A stretch of DNA of 14,618 bases from Bacteroidota bacterium (GTDB lineage: Bacteria > Bacteroidota > Bacteroidia > Chitinophagales > Chitinophagaceae), in contig JAKPBL010000654.1 of the NCBI GenBank assembly GCA_029778965.1, positions 1 to 14,618 of the forward strand, given 5' to 3'. The notes beneath the pieces are model-generated. The model searched no databases. It was not told the origin of the DNA and worked only from the letters and a program-made list of their open reading frames with translations. Below are positions 7,480-14,185 of the stretch, piece after piece. Within the stretch, counting starts at the first letter, position 1, and each line of letters begins with the position of its first letter. Both the position numbers and the translations under genes were made by a program.

Positions 7480-8541
7480 TTGGATGAATTTTTTAAAATC
7501 CCGTCAATAGTCTCACCCGGTGCTGCGATTCTTCTATCTCCGCTTGACTGGGGGCTGGGTCATGCAGCGCGCATGATTCCCCTGGTTAAAGCCTTGCTGA
7601 TGGCCGGTTGCCGGGTGACATTGGCCGCGAACGGCCCGCAGAAGCACCTGCTCGGCGAAGCTTTTCCCAGCCTTGAATGCCTCTCGCCGCCCGATTACCA
7701 GGTAAAGTACCGCAAAAACCGAGCCGCTACCATCGCTTCGCTGGTGCTGGCCATTCCCCGCCTGCAATCGGTGATTCGGCAGGAAACGGTCTGGCTGGCT
7801 AAAACACTGGAAAAAAGGCAGTTCGACCTGGTGATAAGCGATAACCGCTACGGTTTTTGCCATGCGACGGTTACTTCGGTTTTCATTACCCACCAGTTGC
7901 GGCCCAGAACAGCTTTCGGCAGCAGGGTCGACGGAATGCTGCAACGCCGGCTCTATACCTATATCGACCGCTTTACCGAATGCTGGGTGCCCGATTTTGC
8001 GACAGCCCCGGGCCTGGCGGGCGCCCTTTCCCACCCGGCACTTTTACCCCATCCGCCCGTCAGGTACCTGGGACGGCTGAGTCGCCTGGGCGCATTGCCG
8101 CCGCCTTCGGCTGAGCTCGACACCCTGGCAATTTTATCTGGGCCGGAACCGCAACGGACGATACTGGAAAACAGCCTGTTGCAATACTGGCAACAGCATC
8201 CTGGTAAAAAAAGAATGCTGGTAAGAGGCCTGCCGGGCGAGGCGGCCGGGCCGGCAGCCCCTCCCGGCGTGGTTATTTGCAATCACCTGCCCGCGGCGGC
8301 GCTGCAGCAGCAGATCGCCAATGCCGGCACCCTGGTTTGCCGCAGTGGCTACAGCAGCCTGATGGACCTGCTTCCGTACGATAAAAGACTGGTAATGGTG
8401 CCCACTCCCGGCCAAACCGAACAGGAATACCTGGCGCAGTTGCACCATAACCCCACTGCCGGCCGGGTTGCGGTCGCCCAGCGGGACTTCGCCCACCCGT
8501 CGGGTGGCACCCGTCGGGTGGCACCCGACGGGTGGATTTAA
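7480..8541 (+). CDS. GT28/MurG-like glycosyltransferase with a repeat-derived C-terminus
   Basis: The protein has 353 aa if translation starts at TTG 7480. An in-frame TAG at 7462-7464 blocks extension, and no ATG lies before the first beta strand (ILLSPLDWGLGHAAR, 17-31), so a TTG start is the best choice. The Rossmann N-half carries WGLGHAAR, and DLVISDNRYG (116-125) precedes the second part. The C-terminal nucleotide-sugar domain has AILSGPEPQR (217-226), CRSGYSSLMDL (287-297) and PTPGQTEQEYLA (308-319), all typical of GT-B family 28-like transferases. Donor and acceptor are unknown. Residues 339-352 are encoded wholly by the tandem palindromic repeat at 8494-8534. The usual final helix after QRDF seems to be missing, so the end has probably been replaced. 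The last codons overlap the stop of the convergent sixA-like gene. Confidence 0.82.
   Translation: MDEFFKIPSIVSPGAAILLSPLDWGLGHAARMIPLVKALLMAGCRVTLAANGPQKHLLGEAFPSLECLSPPDYQVKYRKNRAATIASLVLAIPRLQSVIRQETVWLAKTLEKRQFDLVISDNRYGFCHATVTSVFITHQLRPRTAFGSRVDGMLQRRLYTYIDRFTECWVPDFATAPGLAGALSHPALLPHPPVRYLGRLSRLGALPPPSAELDTLAILSGPEPQRTILENSLLQYWQQHPGKKRMLVRGLPGEAAGPAAPPGVVICNHLPAAALQQQIANAGTLVCRSGYSSLMDLLPYDKRLVMVPTPGQTEQEYLAQLHHNPTAGRVAVAQRDFAHPSGGTRRVAPDGWI
8494..8534. repeat. Three-unit 14-bp-period palindromic repeat at a gene 3' end (copy 1)
   Basis: Three 13-bp palindromes, CACCCGTCGGGTG (8494-8506), the same again (8508-8520) and CACCCGACGGGTG (8522-8534), are joined by single G bases, giving a 14-bp period. 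Units 2 and 3 form a perfect hairpin: ACCCGTCGGGT (8509-8519), loop GGC, ACCCGACGGGT (8523-8533). The array lies between the convergent glycosyltransferase and sixA-like genes, inside the 3' end of the former. A matching array is at 14526-14566. Confidence 0.9.
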
Positions 8542-9020
8542 GGGGCCTCAAAAAACAGGAAGCTTTTGGCGGCGGTATGAATGTTTTTCCAGTGCGTCGA
8601 CGCCAGCTCGAAAGCAAAAATGCCACAGGTGGGCATATCGTCGATGCGCACCTCGGTCAGTTCATTGACCAGCAAGGTAATGCCGGGATTATGACCGAAC
8701 AGCGCCACCGACTGCAGCCGGTCGTCCAAGCCGGCGATCACATTATAATATATGTCGGGCATGGCATGATACATATCATCCCGCAGCACAATCTCTTCGG
8801 GATTGCGCTCAAATACATGCATGAAATGGAGGGCTGTTTGCAAAGCACGCTTTGCTGTGCTGGAGATGAACCGGTCGACCTGGGCGCCGCGTTGGGCCAG
8901 GCGCTGCGCCATTACTGGCGCATTACGCTGCCCGCGATCACTTAATGGTCGATCAAAATCGGAAACCGTTAAGTCACCCCAACTGCTCTTCGCATGACGA
9001 ACCAGGTAGATGGTTTTCAT
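8538..9020 (-). CDS. sixA: SixA-type phosphohistidine phosphatase / histidine phosphatase
   Basis: The 160-aa protein is the usual size for SixA. It opens with MKTIYLVRHAKSSW, where Arg8-His9 form the RHG-type catalytic motif and His9 would be phosphorylated. SDFDRPLSDRGQRNA (20-34) and ISSTAKRALQTA (52-63) follow the family pattern. FGHNPGI (108-114) supplies the second catalytic His110. In E. coli SixA acts on phosphohistidine in phosphorelay or PTS proteins; the target here is unknown. Its stop overlaps the stop of the convergent glycosyltransferase gene, and the hairpin repeat at 8494-8534 lies just beyond its 3' end. A near-match -7 box (TATCTTTA, 9025-9032) almost touches the start codon, so its role is doubtful. 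Confidence 0.9.
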   Translation of the reverse strand: MKTIYLVRHAKSSWGDLTVSDFDRPLSDRGQRNAPVMAQRLAQRGAQVDRFISSTAKRALQTALHFMHVFERNPEEIVLRDDMYHAMPDIYYNVIAGLDDRLQSVALFGHNPGITLLVNELTEVRIDDMPTCGIFAFELASTHWKNIHTAAKSFLFFEAP

Positions 9021-9142
9021 TGCATAAAGATAGCCGGCTTCTGTGATTCCTTAACCGCTTCTCATTGGGTACGGATGAACAAATCGGGCAGTCGGCCCGA
9101 GTGGTTCCTCATAGGTTGTGTAATTAAAAACGGTCGGCCGGG

Positions 9143-9168
9143 TTCTGTCAACAAATATGTTGCCAGAA
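9143..9168 (-). terminator. Imperfect hairpin downstream of purF, possible transcript end
   Basis: Arms of 11 bp (9143-9153 and 9158-9168) pair with one mismatch around a 4-nt loop. They lie about 30 bp past the purF stop on the minus strand. A T-run follows only after a further 13-nt gap (about 9126-9130 read on the minus strand), so this is not a textbook rho-independent terminator. The remaining 178-bp gap to sixA shows no gene. Confidence 0.4.
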
Positions 9169-9198
9169 GGTGTATTTCTGACACCAATTTGATCTTAA

Positions 9199-11046
9199 TT
9201 AATAACCGCGCACATTTCTGCCTTCCATGTAATTCAGGAAAGCCGTGTTTACCACTTTATTACCCCCCGGCGTGGGATAATTACCGGTGAAGTACCAGTC
9301 GCCTGTATTCGTGGGACAAGCAGCATGCAACGACTCAATGGTTTGGAAGATCACTTCCACCTTGAAGTCGATATCCGGCGGTGTAATCAACTCGGCCACC
9401 TTGCAGGAAATTTCTTCGGCCGTGAAGGGCGCGTACAATTCCTTCACGATGTTCCGGCTGTGCAACTGGCCCAGGCGCAGCAGCTCCTTACATTCTTCGT
9501 GCAGGGCGTTCATCATCGGCTCCATGCCTCTTTCACGGATCAGTGCAATGGCCGCACGGAAAGCAATAAAATCGCCCAGCTTGCTCATGTCGATGCCGTA
9601 ACAATCGGGATACCTGATCTGGGGCGCCGACGATACCACGATGATCTTTTTGGGTTGTAACCTGGCCAGCATGCGTACAATGCTCTCTTTCAGGGTAGTA
9701 CCCCGAACAATAGAATCATCGATCACCACCAGCGTATCCTGCCCGGCTACCACGGTGCCGTAGGTGATATCGTACACGTGCTGCACCATTTCATTGCGGC
9801 TGGCGTCTTCGGTGATAAACGTGCGCATCTTCACGTCTTTGATCGCGATCTTTTCCACGCGGATGCGGCGGTTCACCATTTCGGCCAGCTTCTCGTCGTC
9901 GAAGTCTTTTCCCCACGACAATATACGTTGCACCTTGATCTTGTTCAGGTAGTCTTCCATGCCTTTCAACATGCCGTAAAAAGCCACTTCGGCCGTATTG
10001 GGGATGAAGGAGAAGATCGTATGCTTTAAATTGTAATCTATCGATTGCAGCACCGCATCACTGAGGTTGTAGCCAAGCTGCGTGCGTTCACGGTAAATTT
10101 TCTCGTCGTTGCCGCGGGAAAAATAGATTCGTTCAAAGCTGCATGCACGGCGTTCTTTCGGTTCGAGCACCTGCTCTATGAGGTAGCTGCCGTCGGCCTT
10201 TACAATCAACGCCTGGCCGGGCATCAGCTCTTTCACTTCATTCTCGCCTACGTTAAAACTGGTACGGATGGCGGCGCGTTCCGAAGCCGCCACGATAACA
10301 TCATCTGAAATATAATAATACGAAGGGCGTATACCATGTGCGTCGCGCATCACGAAGCTGTCGCCATTGCCTGTCAGTCCACCGAAATGATACCCGCCGT
10401 CGAACCACCGGGCTGATTTTTTCAGCACCTGTGCGATGTCGGGGTTGCCGGGATTCAGCTCGTCTTCCTGCACCAGGAAGTGGTGTACCACTTCCATCAT
10501 CGCCGCCAAATCGCTCTGCCGCTGAAAAACACCGGGATCGATGTTGACCAGTCCGAACAGCTCTTCCGTATTTACCAGGTTGAAATTGCCCGCCAGCGCA
10601 AGGTTGCGCGATTGTATCGTATTGCGTTTGATGAATGGATGGCAGAACTCGACATTATTCTTTCCCTGGGTGCCATAACGAAGGTGGCCCAGCATCAGCT
10701 CACCCAGGAAACGAACATGCCCTTTGAAAAGGCCCGGGTGCTTTTTAATATCGGGCTGGTATTTTTCCAGCTCGTTGATCTCTTCTCCCACTTGCCGGAA
10801 AATATCGGCGATGGCCTGGTGGGCGATGCTGCGCATGCGATGCAGGAAAGGATACCCGGGTTCTACGTGCAGTTTAACGGTAGCGATCCCCGCTCCGTCC
10901 TGCCCCCGGTTGTGCTGTTTTTCCATGAGCAGGTAGAGCTTGTTAAGCCCGTACATTACCGTACCATGTTGCTGTAAGTAGTAAGAAAACGGCTTGCGTA
11001 AACGAATGAAAGCCAGGCCACATTCGTGCTTGATAGCGTCGCTCAT
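9199..11046 (-). CDS. purF: Amidophosphoribosyltransferase, long PurF-type (615 aa)
   Basis: The enzyme makes 5-phosphoribosylamine from PRPP and glutamine, the first step of purine synthesis. The N-terminal glutaminase half starts MSDAIKHE-CGLAF; Cys9 should be the Ntn nucleophile after removal of an 8-residue propeptide. RGQDGAG (47-53), RYGT (123-126), GNFNLVN (153-159) and RDAHGIRP (234-241) are family landmarks. The phosphoribosyltransferase half has the PRPP loop VIDDSIVRGTT (441-451) and RYPDCYGIDM (478-487). At 615 aa it is much longer than the roughly 480-500 aa of B. subtilis or E. coli PurF; extra sequence is evident around residues 60-110 and at the C-terminus. The cysteines expected for a [4Fe-4S] cluster do not appear to be in place. 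It could be a second PurF paralogue of the organism. Transcription is from a perfect consensus promoter. Confidence 0.93.
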   Translation of the reverse strand: MSDAIKHECGLAFIRLRKPFSYYLQQHGTVMYGLNKLYLLMEKQHNRGQDGAGIATVKLHVEPGYPFLHRMRSIAHQAIADIFRQVGEEINELEKYQPDIKKHPGLFKGHVRFLGELMLGHLRYGTQGKNNVEFCHPFIKRNTIQSRNLALAGNFNLVNTEELFGLVNIDPGVFQRQSDLAAMMEVVHHFLVQEDELNPGNPDIAQVLKKSARWFDGGYHFGGLTGNGDSFVMRDAHGIRPSYYYISDDVIVAASERAAIRTSFNVGENEVKELMPGQALIVKADGSYLIEQVLEPKERRACSFERIYFSRGNDEKIYRERTQLGYNLSDAVLQSIDYNLKHTIFSFIPNTAEVAFYGMLKGMEDYLNKIKVQRILSWGKDFDDEKLAEMVNRRIRVEKIAIKDVKMRTFITEDASRNEMVQHVYDITYGTVVAGQDTLVVIDDSIVRGTTLKESIVRMLARLQPKKIIVVSSAPQIRYPDCYGIDMSKLGDFIAFRAAIALIRERGMEPMMNALHEECKELLRLGQLHSRNIVKELYAPFTAEEISCKVAELITPPDIDFKVEVIFQTIESLHAACPTNTGDWYFTGNYPTPGGNKVVNTAFLNYMEGRNVRGY

Positions 11047-11053
11047 GAGAAGT

Positions 11054-11087
11054 GTTGAGGCGCAAAGTTAATTATTCCCTTTCTTTG
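11054..11087 (+). promoter_or_regulatory. Candidate promoter for the DUF3127 gene, overlapping the purF promoter
   Basis: GTTG at 11054-11057 and TTTCTTTG at 11080-11087 are separated by 22 bp. Each box has one mismatch to the Bacteroidota consensus TTTG/TAnnTTTG. The ATG follows 14 bp after the -7 box. It overlaps the oppositely directed purF promoter. Confidence 0.45.
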
Positions 11088-11093
11088 CCCAAA
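11063..11093 (-). promoter_or_regulatory. Consensus Bacteroidota promoter of purF
   Basis: On the minus strand TTTG (11090-11093) is followed after exactly 19 bp by TAACTTTG (11063-11070). Both boxes match the primary-sigma consensus of Bacteroidota exactly. The purF ATG at 11046 begins 16 bp downstream, giving a very short leader. Confidence 0.8.
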
Positions 11094-11101
11094 AATCAAA
11101 G

Positions 11102-11446
11102 ATGGATCTCAACGGAAAACTCATACAATTGCTCGGCATACAAACCGGGCAGGGAAAAACCGGCAATACCTGGAAAAAGCAGGAGTTCGTGCTTGAAACT
11201 GGCGACACCTATCCGAAAAAAGTATGTATTGCCGTTTGGGGCGATAAGATCGATATGAGCCAGTTCCAGGTGGGACAGCAGTTGACCGTTTCTTTCGATG
11301 TGGAAAGCCGGGAGTTCAATGGTCGCTGGTACACCGACGTAAAAGCCTGGAAAGTGGTGCCTGCCGACGGCGGGGCATCTGCTCCGGCAGCACCGGCCTA
11401 TTCCGGCCCCATCGATCCTTCGTCCGATGATGATCTTCCTTTTTAA
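11102..11446 (+). CDS. DUF3127 protein with SSB-like acidic tail
   Basis: The 114-aa protein begins MDLNGKLIQLLGIQTGQGKTG and contains WKKQEFVLET (24-33), PKKVCIAVWGDKID (38-51), and QLTVSFDVESREFNGRWYTDVKAWKV (60-85). This is the DUF3127 pattern, a small beta-rich fold that looks OB-like. A low-complexity Ala/Pro/Ser linker follows (about 87-107). The protein ends DDDLPF, closely resembling the DDDIPF tip with which bacterial SSB binds its partner proteins. A role in single-stranded DNA metabolism is therefore plausible, but this is inference from fold type and tail. It is divergently transcribed from purF and converges on the HPF-like gene with only 19 bp between them. Confidence 0.85.
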   Translation: MDLNGKLIQLLGIQTGQGKTGNTWKKQEFVLETGDTYPKKVCIAVWGDKIDMSQFQVGQQLTVSFDVESREFNGRWYTDVKAWKVVPADGGASAPAAPAYSGPIDPSSDDDLPF

Positions 11447-11465
11447 GCAGAACTGTTTTACGGCT

Positions 11466-11798
11466 TCAAACCCTGACGGTGGTGGTAACCAGGTCGGGTA
11501 GCTCGCGCGACTTTGCCGCCAGTTGGGTGATTTGCTGCCATACATGGCGAACGGCTTCTTCCAGGGCCGTTCCATAATCGTCGGTGCGGGCATGGGTGAA
11601 GATGTGCTCGCCGTCAACGTCGGCCCGGATTTCACATATCTTGTTCTCTTTCGTGGCAAGCGCGGCGTCTTCACGCCAGCAGCAATGAATGCGGGCGGTA
11701 GCTGCATGCAGACGAGCTAATTTCAGCATAGCCTGCTTTGCCCGCTGCACGATGATCTCGGGCAGGCCTGAGCAGGGTGTATGCATTTCAATCGTCAT
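11466..11798 (-). CDS. HPF/RaiA-like ribosome-associated protein
   Basis: The 110-aa protein fits the short hibernation-promoting factor / sigma-54 modulation domain. MHTPCSGLPEIIVQRAKQAMLKLARLH (5-31) is the first strand and helix, with the usual spacing. NKICEIRADVDGEHIFTHARTDDYGTALEEAVRHVWQQI (52-90) gives the two strands and the second long helix with the characteristic DD-x-A-x-E/D pattern. Such proteins bind the 30S subunit and dampen translation or cause hibernation. No C-terminal dimerisation domain is present, so it is a short form. Homology is by pattern and moderately divergent. The gene is on the minus strand, convergent with the DUF3127 gene and divergent from the 68-aa membrane protein gene. 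Confidence 0.75.
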   Translation of the reverse strand: MTIEMHTPCSGLPEIIVQRAKQAMLKLARLHAATARIHCCWREDAALATKENKICEIRADVDGEHIFTHARTDDYGTALEEAVRHVWQQITQLAAKSRELPDLVTTTVRV

Positions 11799-11874
11799 GT
11801 CTTAAAGTTACATTTTTCCTTTGATGGCATAGTTTTTTTAATGCCCTTCTTTCACCCCTAATTACCAATCTGAT

Positions 11875-12081
11875 ATGAAAGTAATCGGCATAGTTCTCAT
11901 CCTGGCGGGTATCGCCATGTTGCTTTTCAAAGGATTCAGCTACACACAGCAGAAAAAGGTCGTCGACCTCGGTCCCGTGGAGATCAACAAAACCGAAAAG
12001 AAACGGGTAAACTGGCCGCTGTATGCGGGCGTGCTGGTAACTGTTGCGGGTGTGGTAGTCACCGTCAGCGCTAAAAAATAA
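11875..12081 (+). CDS. Small two-helix membrane protein (68 aa)
   Basis: The protein has two hydrophobic segments, about residues 2-19 (VIGIVLILAGIAMLLFKG) and 49-64 (LYAGVLVTVAGVVVTV). Between them is a charged loop containing VVDLGPVEINKTEKKRVNWP. I recall similar small proteins in Bacteroidota with the same VxDLGPxxI loop, but I cannot name a domain. It probably sits in the inner membrane with both ends on the same side. The start ATG directly precedes the first helix. The function is unknown. A GC-rich stem-loop follows the stop codon. Confidence 0.75.
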   Translation: MKVIGIVLILAGIAMLLFKGFSYTQQKKVVDLGPVEINKTEKKRVNWPLYAGVLVTVAGVVVTVSAKK

Positions 12082-12105
12082 CGGCCGCGCAGCAACGGCC
12101 GGTTA
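12079..12105. terminator. Imperfect GC-rich stem-loop after the small membrane protein gene
   Basis: CGGCCG at 12082-12087 pairs with CGGCCG at 12096-12101 around an 8-nt loop. The flanking TAA/TTA can extend the stem past a one-base bulge. A T-rich tract follows only on the minus strand, so as an intrinsic terminator it would stop leftward transcription. On the plus strand it is only a 3'-end hairpin. Confidence 0.4.
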
Positions 12106-12208
12106 CAAAAACATTCACCCCGTCACGGCAGGTGATATTAAAATCAGCCGCGAATGCATGCTGTATTTCTTATTCTTCGTAGATTCCGTTAAATCGAACA
12201 GCATACGC

Positions 12209-12907
12209 ATGAAGTTTTTTTTATCGTCGCTTTTTTGTTTTATGGTATGTTCTGCCGTCTGTGCCCAGCAAAATATCCGGGGCGCCTGGACTTTTAAGCA
12301 AGACAGCATCACTCACCTGGTATTGGTCACGCCCGCCTATTACAGCTATTCCGTTTTTGCGCCGCACGGGTTCATCCATACGGAAGGTGGCGCCTGGCGC
12401 GGCTTCAGCGGAACCAATGCCGTGGAAACAGTAACGGAATTTAATTCGAGCGACATTACCCGCGTACGGGAAAAGCTCACCGACAGCAGTTTCTTCAGTC
12501 GTTTTCATCACGGCCTCAACAACGCCGTTCCTGCCGGCCAGTGGCAACGCAATACCGCCGCCGACGCAGCGGTAGATGCGGTTTGGCGCATCAGCGGCCG
12601 GGTACAGGAGGGCGACATGAAAAGCATTCCTGAAGGCGCCCGCAAAACCATCAAGCTGCTGGCGGGTGGATGGTTTCACTGGGCTGCTATCAACACCGCC
12701 ACCGGTGAATTCTTCGGAACAGGCGGTGGCCGGTTTTCGTATGTGCCTGGCAGTTATACCGAACAGATTGATTTTTTCTCAAGAGATAACAGCCGCGTGG
12801 GTCTGTCGCTGCAGTTCAGCGACCAGATCGCAAACGGCAAATGGGACCACCAGGGCAAAAGCACCAAGGGCGACCCCATTCATGAAATCTGGACAAGGGA
12901 AGATTAA
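12209..12907 (+). CDS. Secreted protein of a Bacteroidota-specific 'membrane or secreted protein' type
   Basis: I choose the ATG at 12209, giving 232 aa, because MKFFLSSLFCFMVCSAVCAQQ is a good signal peptide. An upstream in-frame ATG at 12158 would bury it. The mature protein begins with an AW-containing strand (NIRGAWTF) and appears to be built of two similar halves. The second half has ISGRVQEGDM, GARKTIKLLAGGWFHWAAINTATGEFFGTGGGRF, YTEQIDFFSRDNSRVGLSLQFS and WDHQGKSTKGDPIHEIW. These blocks recall a lipocalin-like secreted family common in Bacteroidota, usually annotated only as a membrane or secreted protein. Two repeats of a beta domain are likely, but the function is unknown. Confidence 0.8.
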   Translation: MKFFLSSLFCFMVCSAVCAQQNIRGAWTFKQDSITHLVLVTPAYYSYSVFAPHGFIHTEGGAWRGFSGTNAVETVTEFNSSDITRVREKLTDSSFFSRFHHGLNNAVPAGQWQRNTAADAAVDAVWRISGRVQEGDMKSIPEGARKTIKLLAGGWFHWAAINTATGEFFGTGGGRFSYVPGSYTEQIDFFSRDNSRVGLSLQFSDQIANGKWDHQGKSTKGDPIHEIWTRED

Positions 12908-12947
12908 ATTGTACAAACGGCTGTTCCCTTTATTACCGGGCAAAAAA

Positions 12948-13439
12948 TCACGAGGTCAATACAGGTGAAGGGAAAAATTCTTTCCCGCTGCTCTTTCCCA
13001 GCAGCCATTCGACGAACAGCAGCATCCGCCGGCGCCAGCCTTCGTTGCGGGTAGCGCTTCCTTTTCTTATAATACGTGCATCCTGTATTTTCAGCCGCAC
13101 AACCAGGCCGTGGTGTTTCAGCAGCTTTGCCAGGTTTTCGCTTATACCATCACACAGCAGCCACTGTTCGGGGTCACGCACCAGCACCGCCTTGCCGGTA
13201 GCTTCCACATAAAAATCCCGGCTCTTCTCATACAGGCGGAAAAACGCCGGGCATTCTTCGTCGTATGCCCGCGCACGCAGAGGGTCTACGTGGAAAAGGA
13301 ACCAGCAACAGCCGGCATCGTCTGCTTCGAGCAGATCCATCACGCCATTGGGCAGGCTCCAATATTGATTGCTCAGGTTCTGGAACAGGCCTTTACGAAA
13401 ACTGTTCAGGCATTCTTTCAAATTGGTCGGATATGACAT
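12948..13439 (-). CDS. Hypothetical protein, possibly PNPOx-like split-barrel
   Basis: I use the ATG at 13439, giving 163 aa (MSYPTNLKECLNSFRKGL). The frame stays open for 40 more codons to 13559, but that extension (GKGFPRISGVLCRRQVWYSFFTG) looks non-coding. Weak resemblance to pyridoxamine-phosphate-oxidase-like general stress proteins is suggested by the alternation of strands: WFLFHVD (46-52), FFRLYEKSRDFYVEATGKAVLVRDPE (66-91), then a helix and VVRLKIQDARIIRK (113-126). No flavin-contact motif is clear, so this is a guess. The C-terminal region RRRMLLFVEWLLGK is basic and hydrophobic. The gene is divergent from the DUF2383 gene across a 233-bp gap. Confidence 0.65.
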   Translation of the reverse strand: MSYPTNLKECLNSFRKGLFQNLSNQYWSLPNGVMDLLEADDAGCCWFLFHVDPLRARAYDEECPAFFRLYEKSRDFYVEATGKAVLVRDPEQWLLCDGISENLAKLLKHHGLVVRLKIQDARIIRKGSATRNEGWRRRMLLFVEWLLGKSSGKEFFPSPVLTS

Positions 13440-13601
13440 GAGCGTGTATTTTAACAAACCCGTAAAAAAAGAATACCACACCTGTCGCCTGCAAAGAACG
13501 CCGCTTATGCGTGGAAAACCTTTCCCCGCATTCCTGTTTGCGATTTTCCCCAGCAACACCTCAATTTTCCGTTGGTGGGCCTCATTTCACGTTAATGGCA
13601 A

Positions 13602-13629
13602 GGTCGTTTCTCCATGGAACGATCTTTTT
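13602..13629 (+). terminator. Rho-independent terminator-like hairpin in the leader of the DUF2383 gene
   Basis: On the plus strand GGTCGTTTC (13602-13610) pairs over all 9 bases with GGAACGATC (13616-13624), counting two G-U pairs, around loop TCCAT. Five T bases follow (13625-13629). This is a typical intrinsic terminator, but no plus-strand gene precedes it within about 700 bp. It lies 43 bp before the next ATG. It may end a small RNA or attenuate the downstream gene. Confidence 0.6.
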
Positions 13630-13672
13630 ACCCGCCAGGGAAGTATTTAAATCACTATTAAATTGATATTTT

Positions 13673-14137
13673 ATGGCAAACACAGCATTAGCAGAAGTAT
13701 TGAATGACCTGATTCTCATCAATAACGACCGCATTGAAGGTTATGAAAAGGCGATCGCGCAGGCTGATAATATTGACGTCGACCTGAAAGGGATCTTTAC
13801 CAAAATGATCAGCCAGAGTCGTGAAAATGTAGGGCAGCTACATACGCTTGTGACACAACTTGGCGAAAAGCCGGAGTCCGGGACGACCGTTTCAGGCAAG
13901 GTCTATCGTGCCTGGATGAGCGTGAAATCGACATTCACCGCCAATGAGCGGGAAAGCGTGCTCGAACTCTGCGAGGCGGGCGAAGATGCCGCACAGAAAG
14001 CCTATCGCGAAGCCCTGTCGGATGCAGACCTGACCGGAAACGCCCGGCAGCTCATTGCCAGCCAGCAGGCGTCGCTGAAAACCTCGCATGATCTCATCAA
14101 GAAATACCGCGACGCCCAGCGGGCAGTAAATCATTAA
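13673..14137 (+). CDS. PA2169-type four-helix-bundle protein (DUF2383)
   Basis: The 154-aa protein is almost wholly helical and matches the DUF2383/PA2169 pattern. The N-terminal helix is LAEVLNDLILINNDRIEGYEKAIAQA, with the expected acidic residues. The second helix is DLKGIFTKMISQSRENVGQLHTLVTQLG. The middle has VSGKVYRAWMSVKSTFTANERESVLELCEAGEDAAQKAYREAL, and the last helix is ARQLIASQQASLKTSHDLIKKYRD. The family resembles ferritin-like bundles and is often linked to stress. Whether metal is bound here is not shown. A terminator-like hairpin lies 43 bp upstream of the start, and a GC-rich stem-loop separates it from the next gene, which follows after 48 bp. Confidence 0.9.
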   Translation: MANTALAEVLNDLILINNDRIEGYEKAIAQADNIDVDLKGIFTKMISQSRENVGQLHTLVTQLGEKPESGTTVSGKVYRAWMSVKSTFTANERESVLELCEAGEDAAQKAYREALSDADLTGNARQLIASQQASLKTSHDLIKKYRDAQRAVNH

Positions 14138-14139
14138 AC

Positions 14140-14160
14140 CCGGCCCGGTCAGCGCGCCGG
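14140..14160 (+). other. GC-rich stem-loop between the DUF2383 gene and the next gene
   Basis: CCGGCCCG (14140-14147) pairs with CGCGCCGG (14153-14160) with one mismatch around loop GTCAG. It begins just after the DUF2383 stop. No T-tract follows, so it is more likely a processing or partial-termination structure within an operon than a full terminator. Confidence 0.4.
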
Positions 14161-14185
14161 TATCCTGATCATCAAAACATCCGTT

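Noticed and set aside
8494..8534. CRISPR-like array
   Set aside because: The 13-bp units are separated by one base, not by unique spacers of about 30 bp, and no cas gene is present.
9025..9032. TATCTTTA as the sixA promoter
   Set aside because: One mismatch, no -33 box, and only 4 bp from the ATG. It is too weak to list as a promoter.
8994..9290. 98-codon plus-strand frame in the sixA-purF gap
   Set aside because: It overlaps both flanking genes on the other strand and has no family pattern or plausible promoter.
11096..11707. 203-codon minus-strand frame
   Set aside because: It overlaps both the DUF3127 gene and the HPF-like gene, which have family patterns and better starts.
12158..12208. 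Earlier start for the secreted protein
   Set aside because: The extra 17 residues would place the signal peptide internally; the ATG at 12209 gives a normal signal peptide.
13440..13559. Earlier start for the 163-aa minus-strand protein
   Set aside because: The added 40 residues have no domain character and would include the gap shared with the divergent DUF2383 gene.
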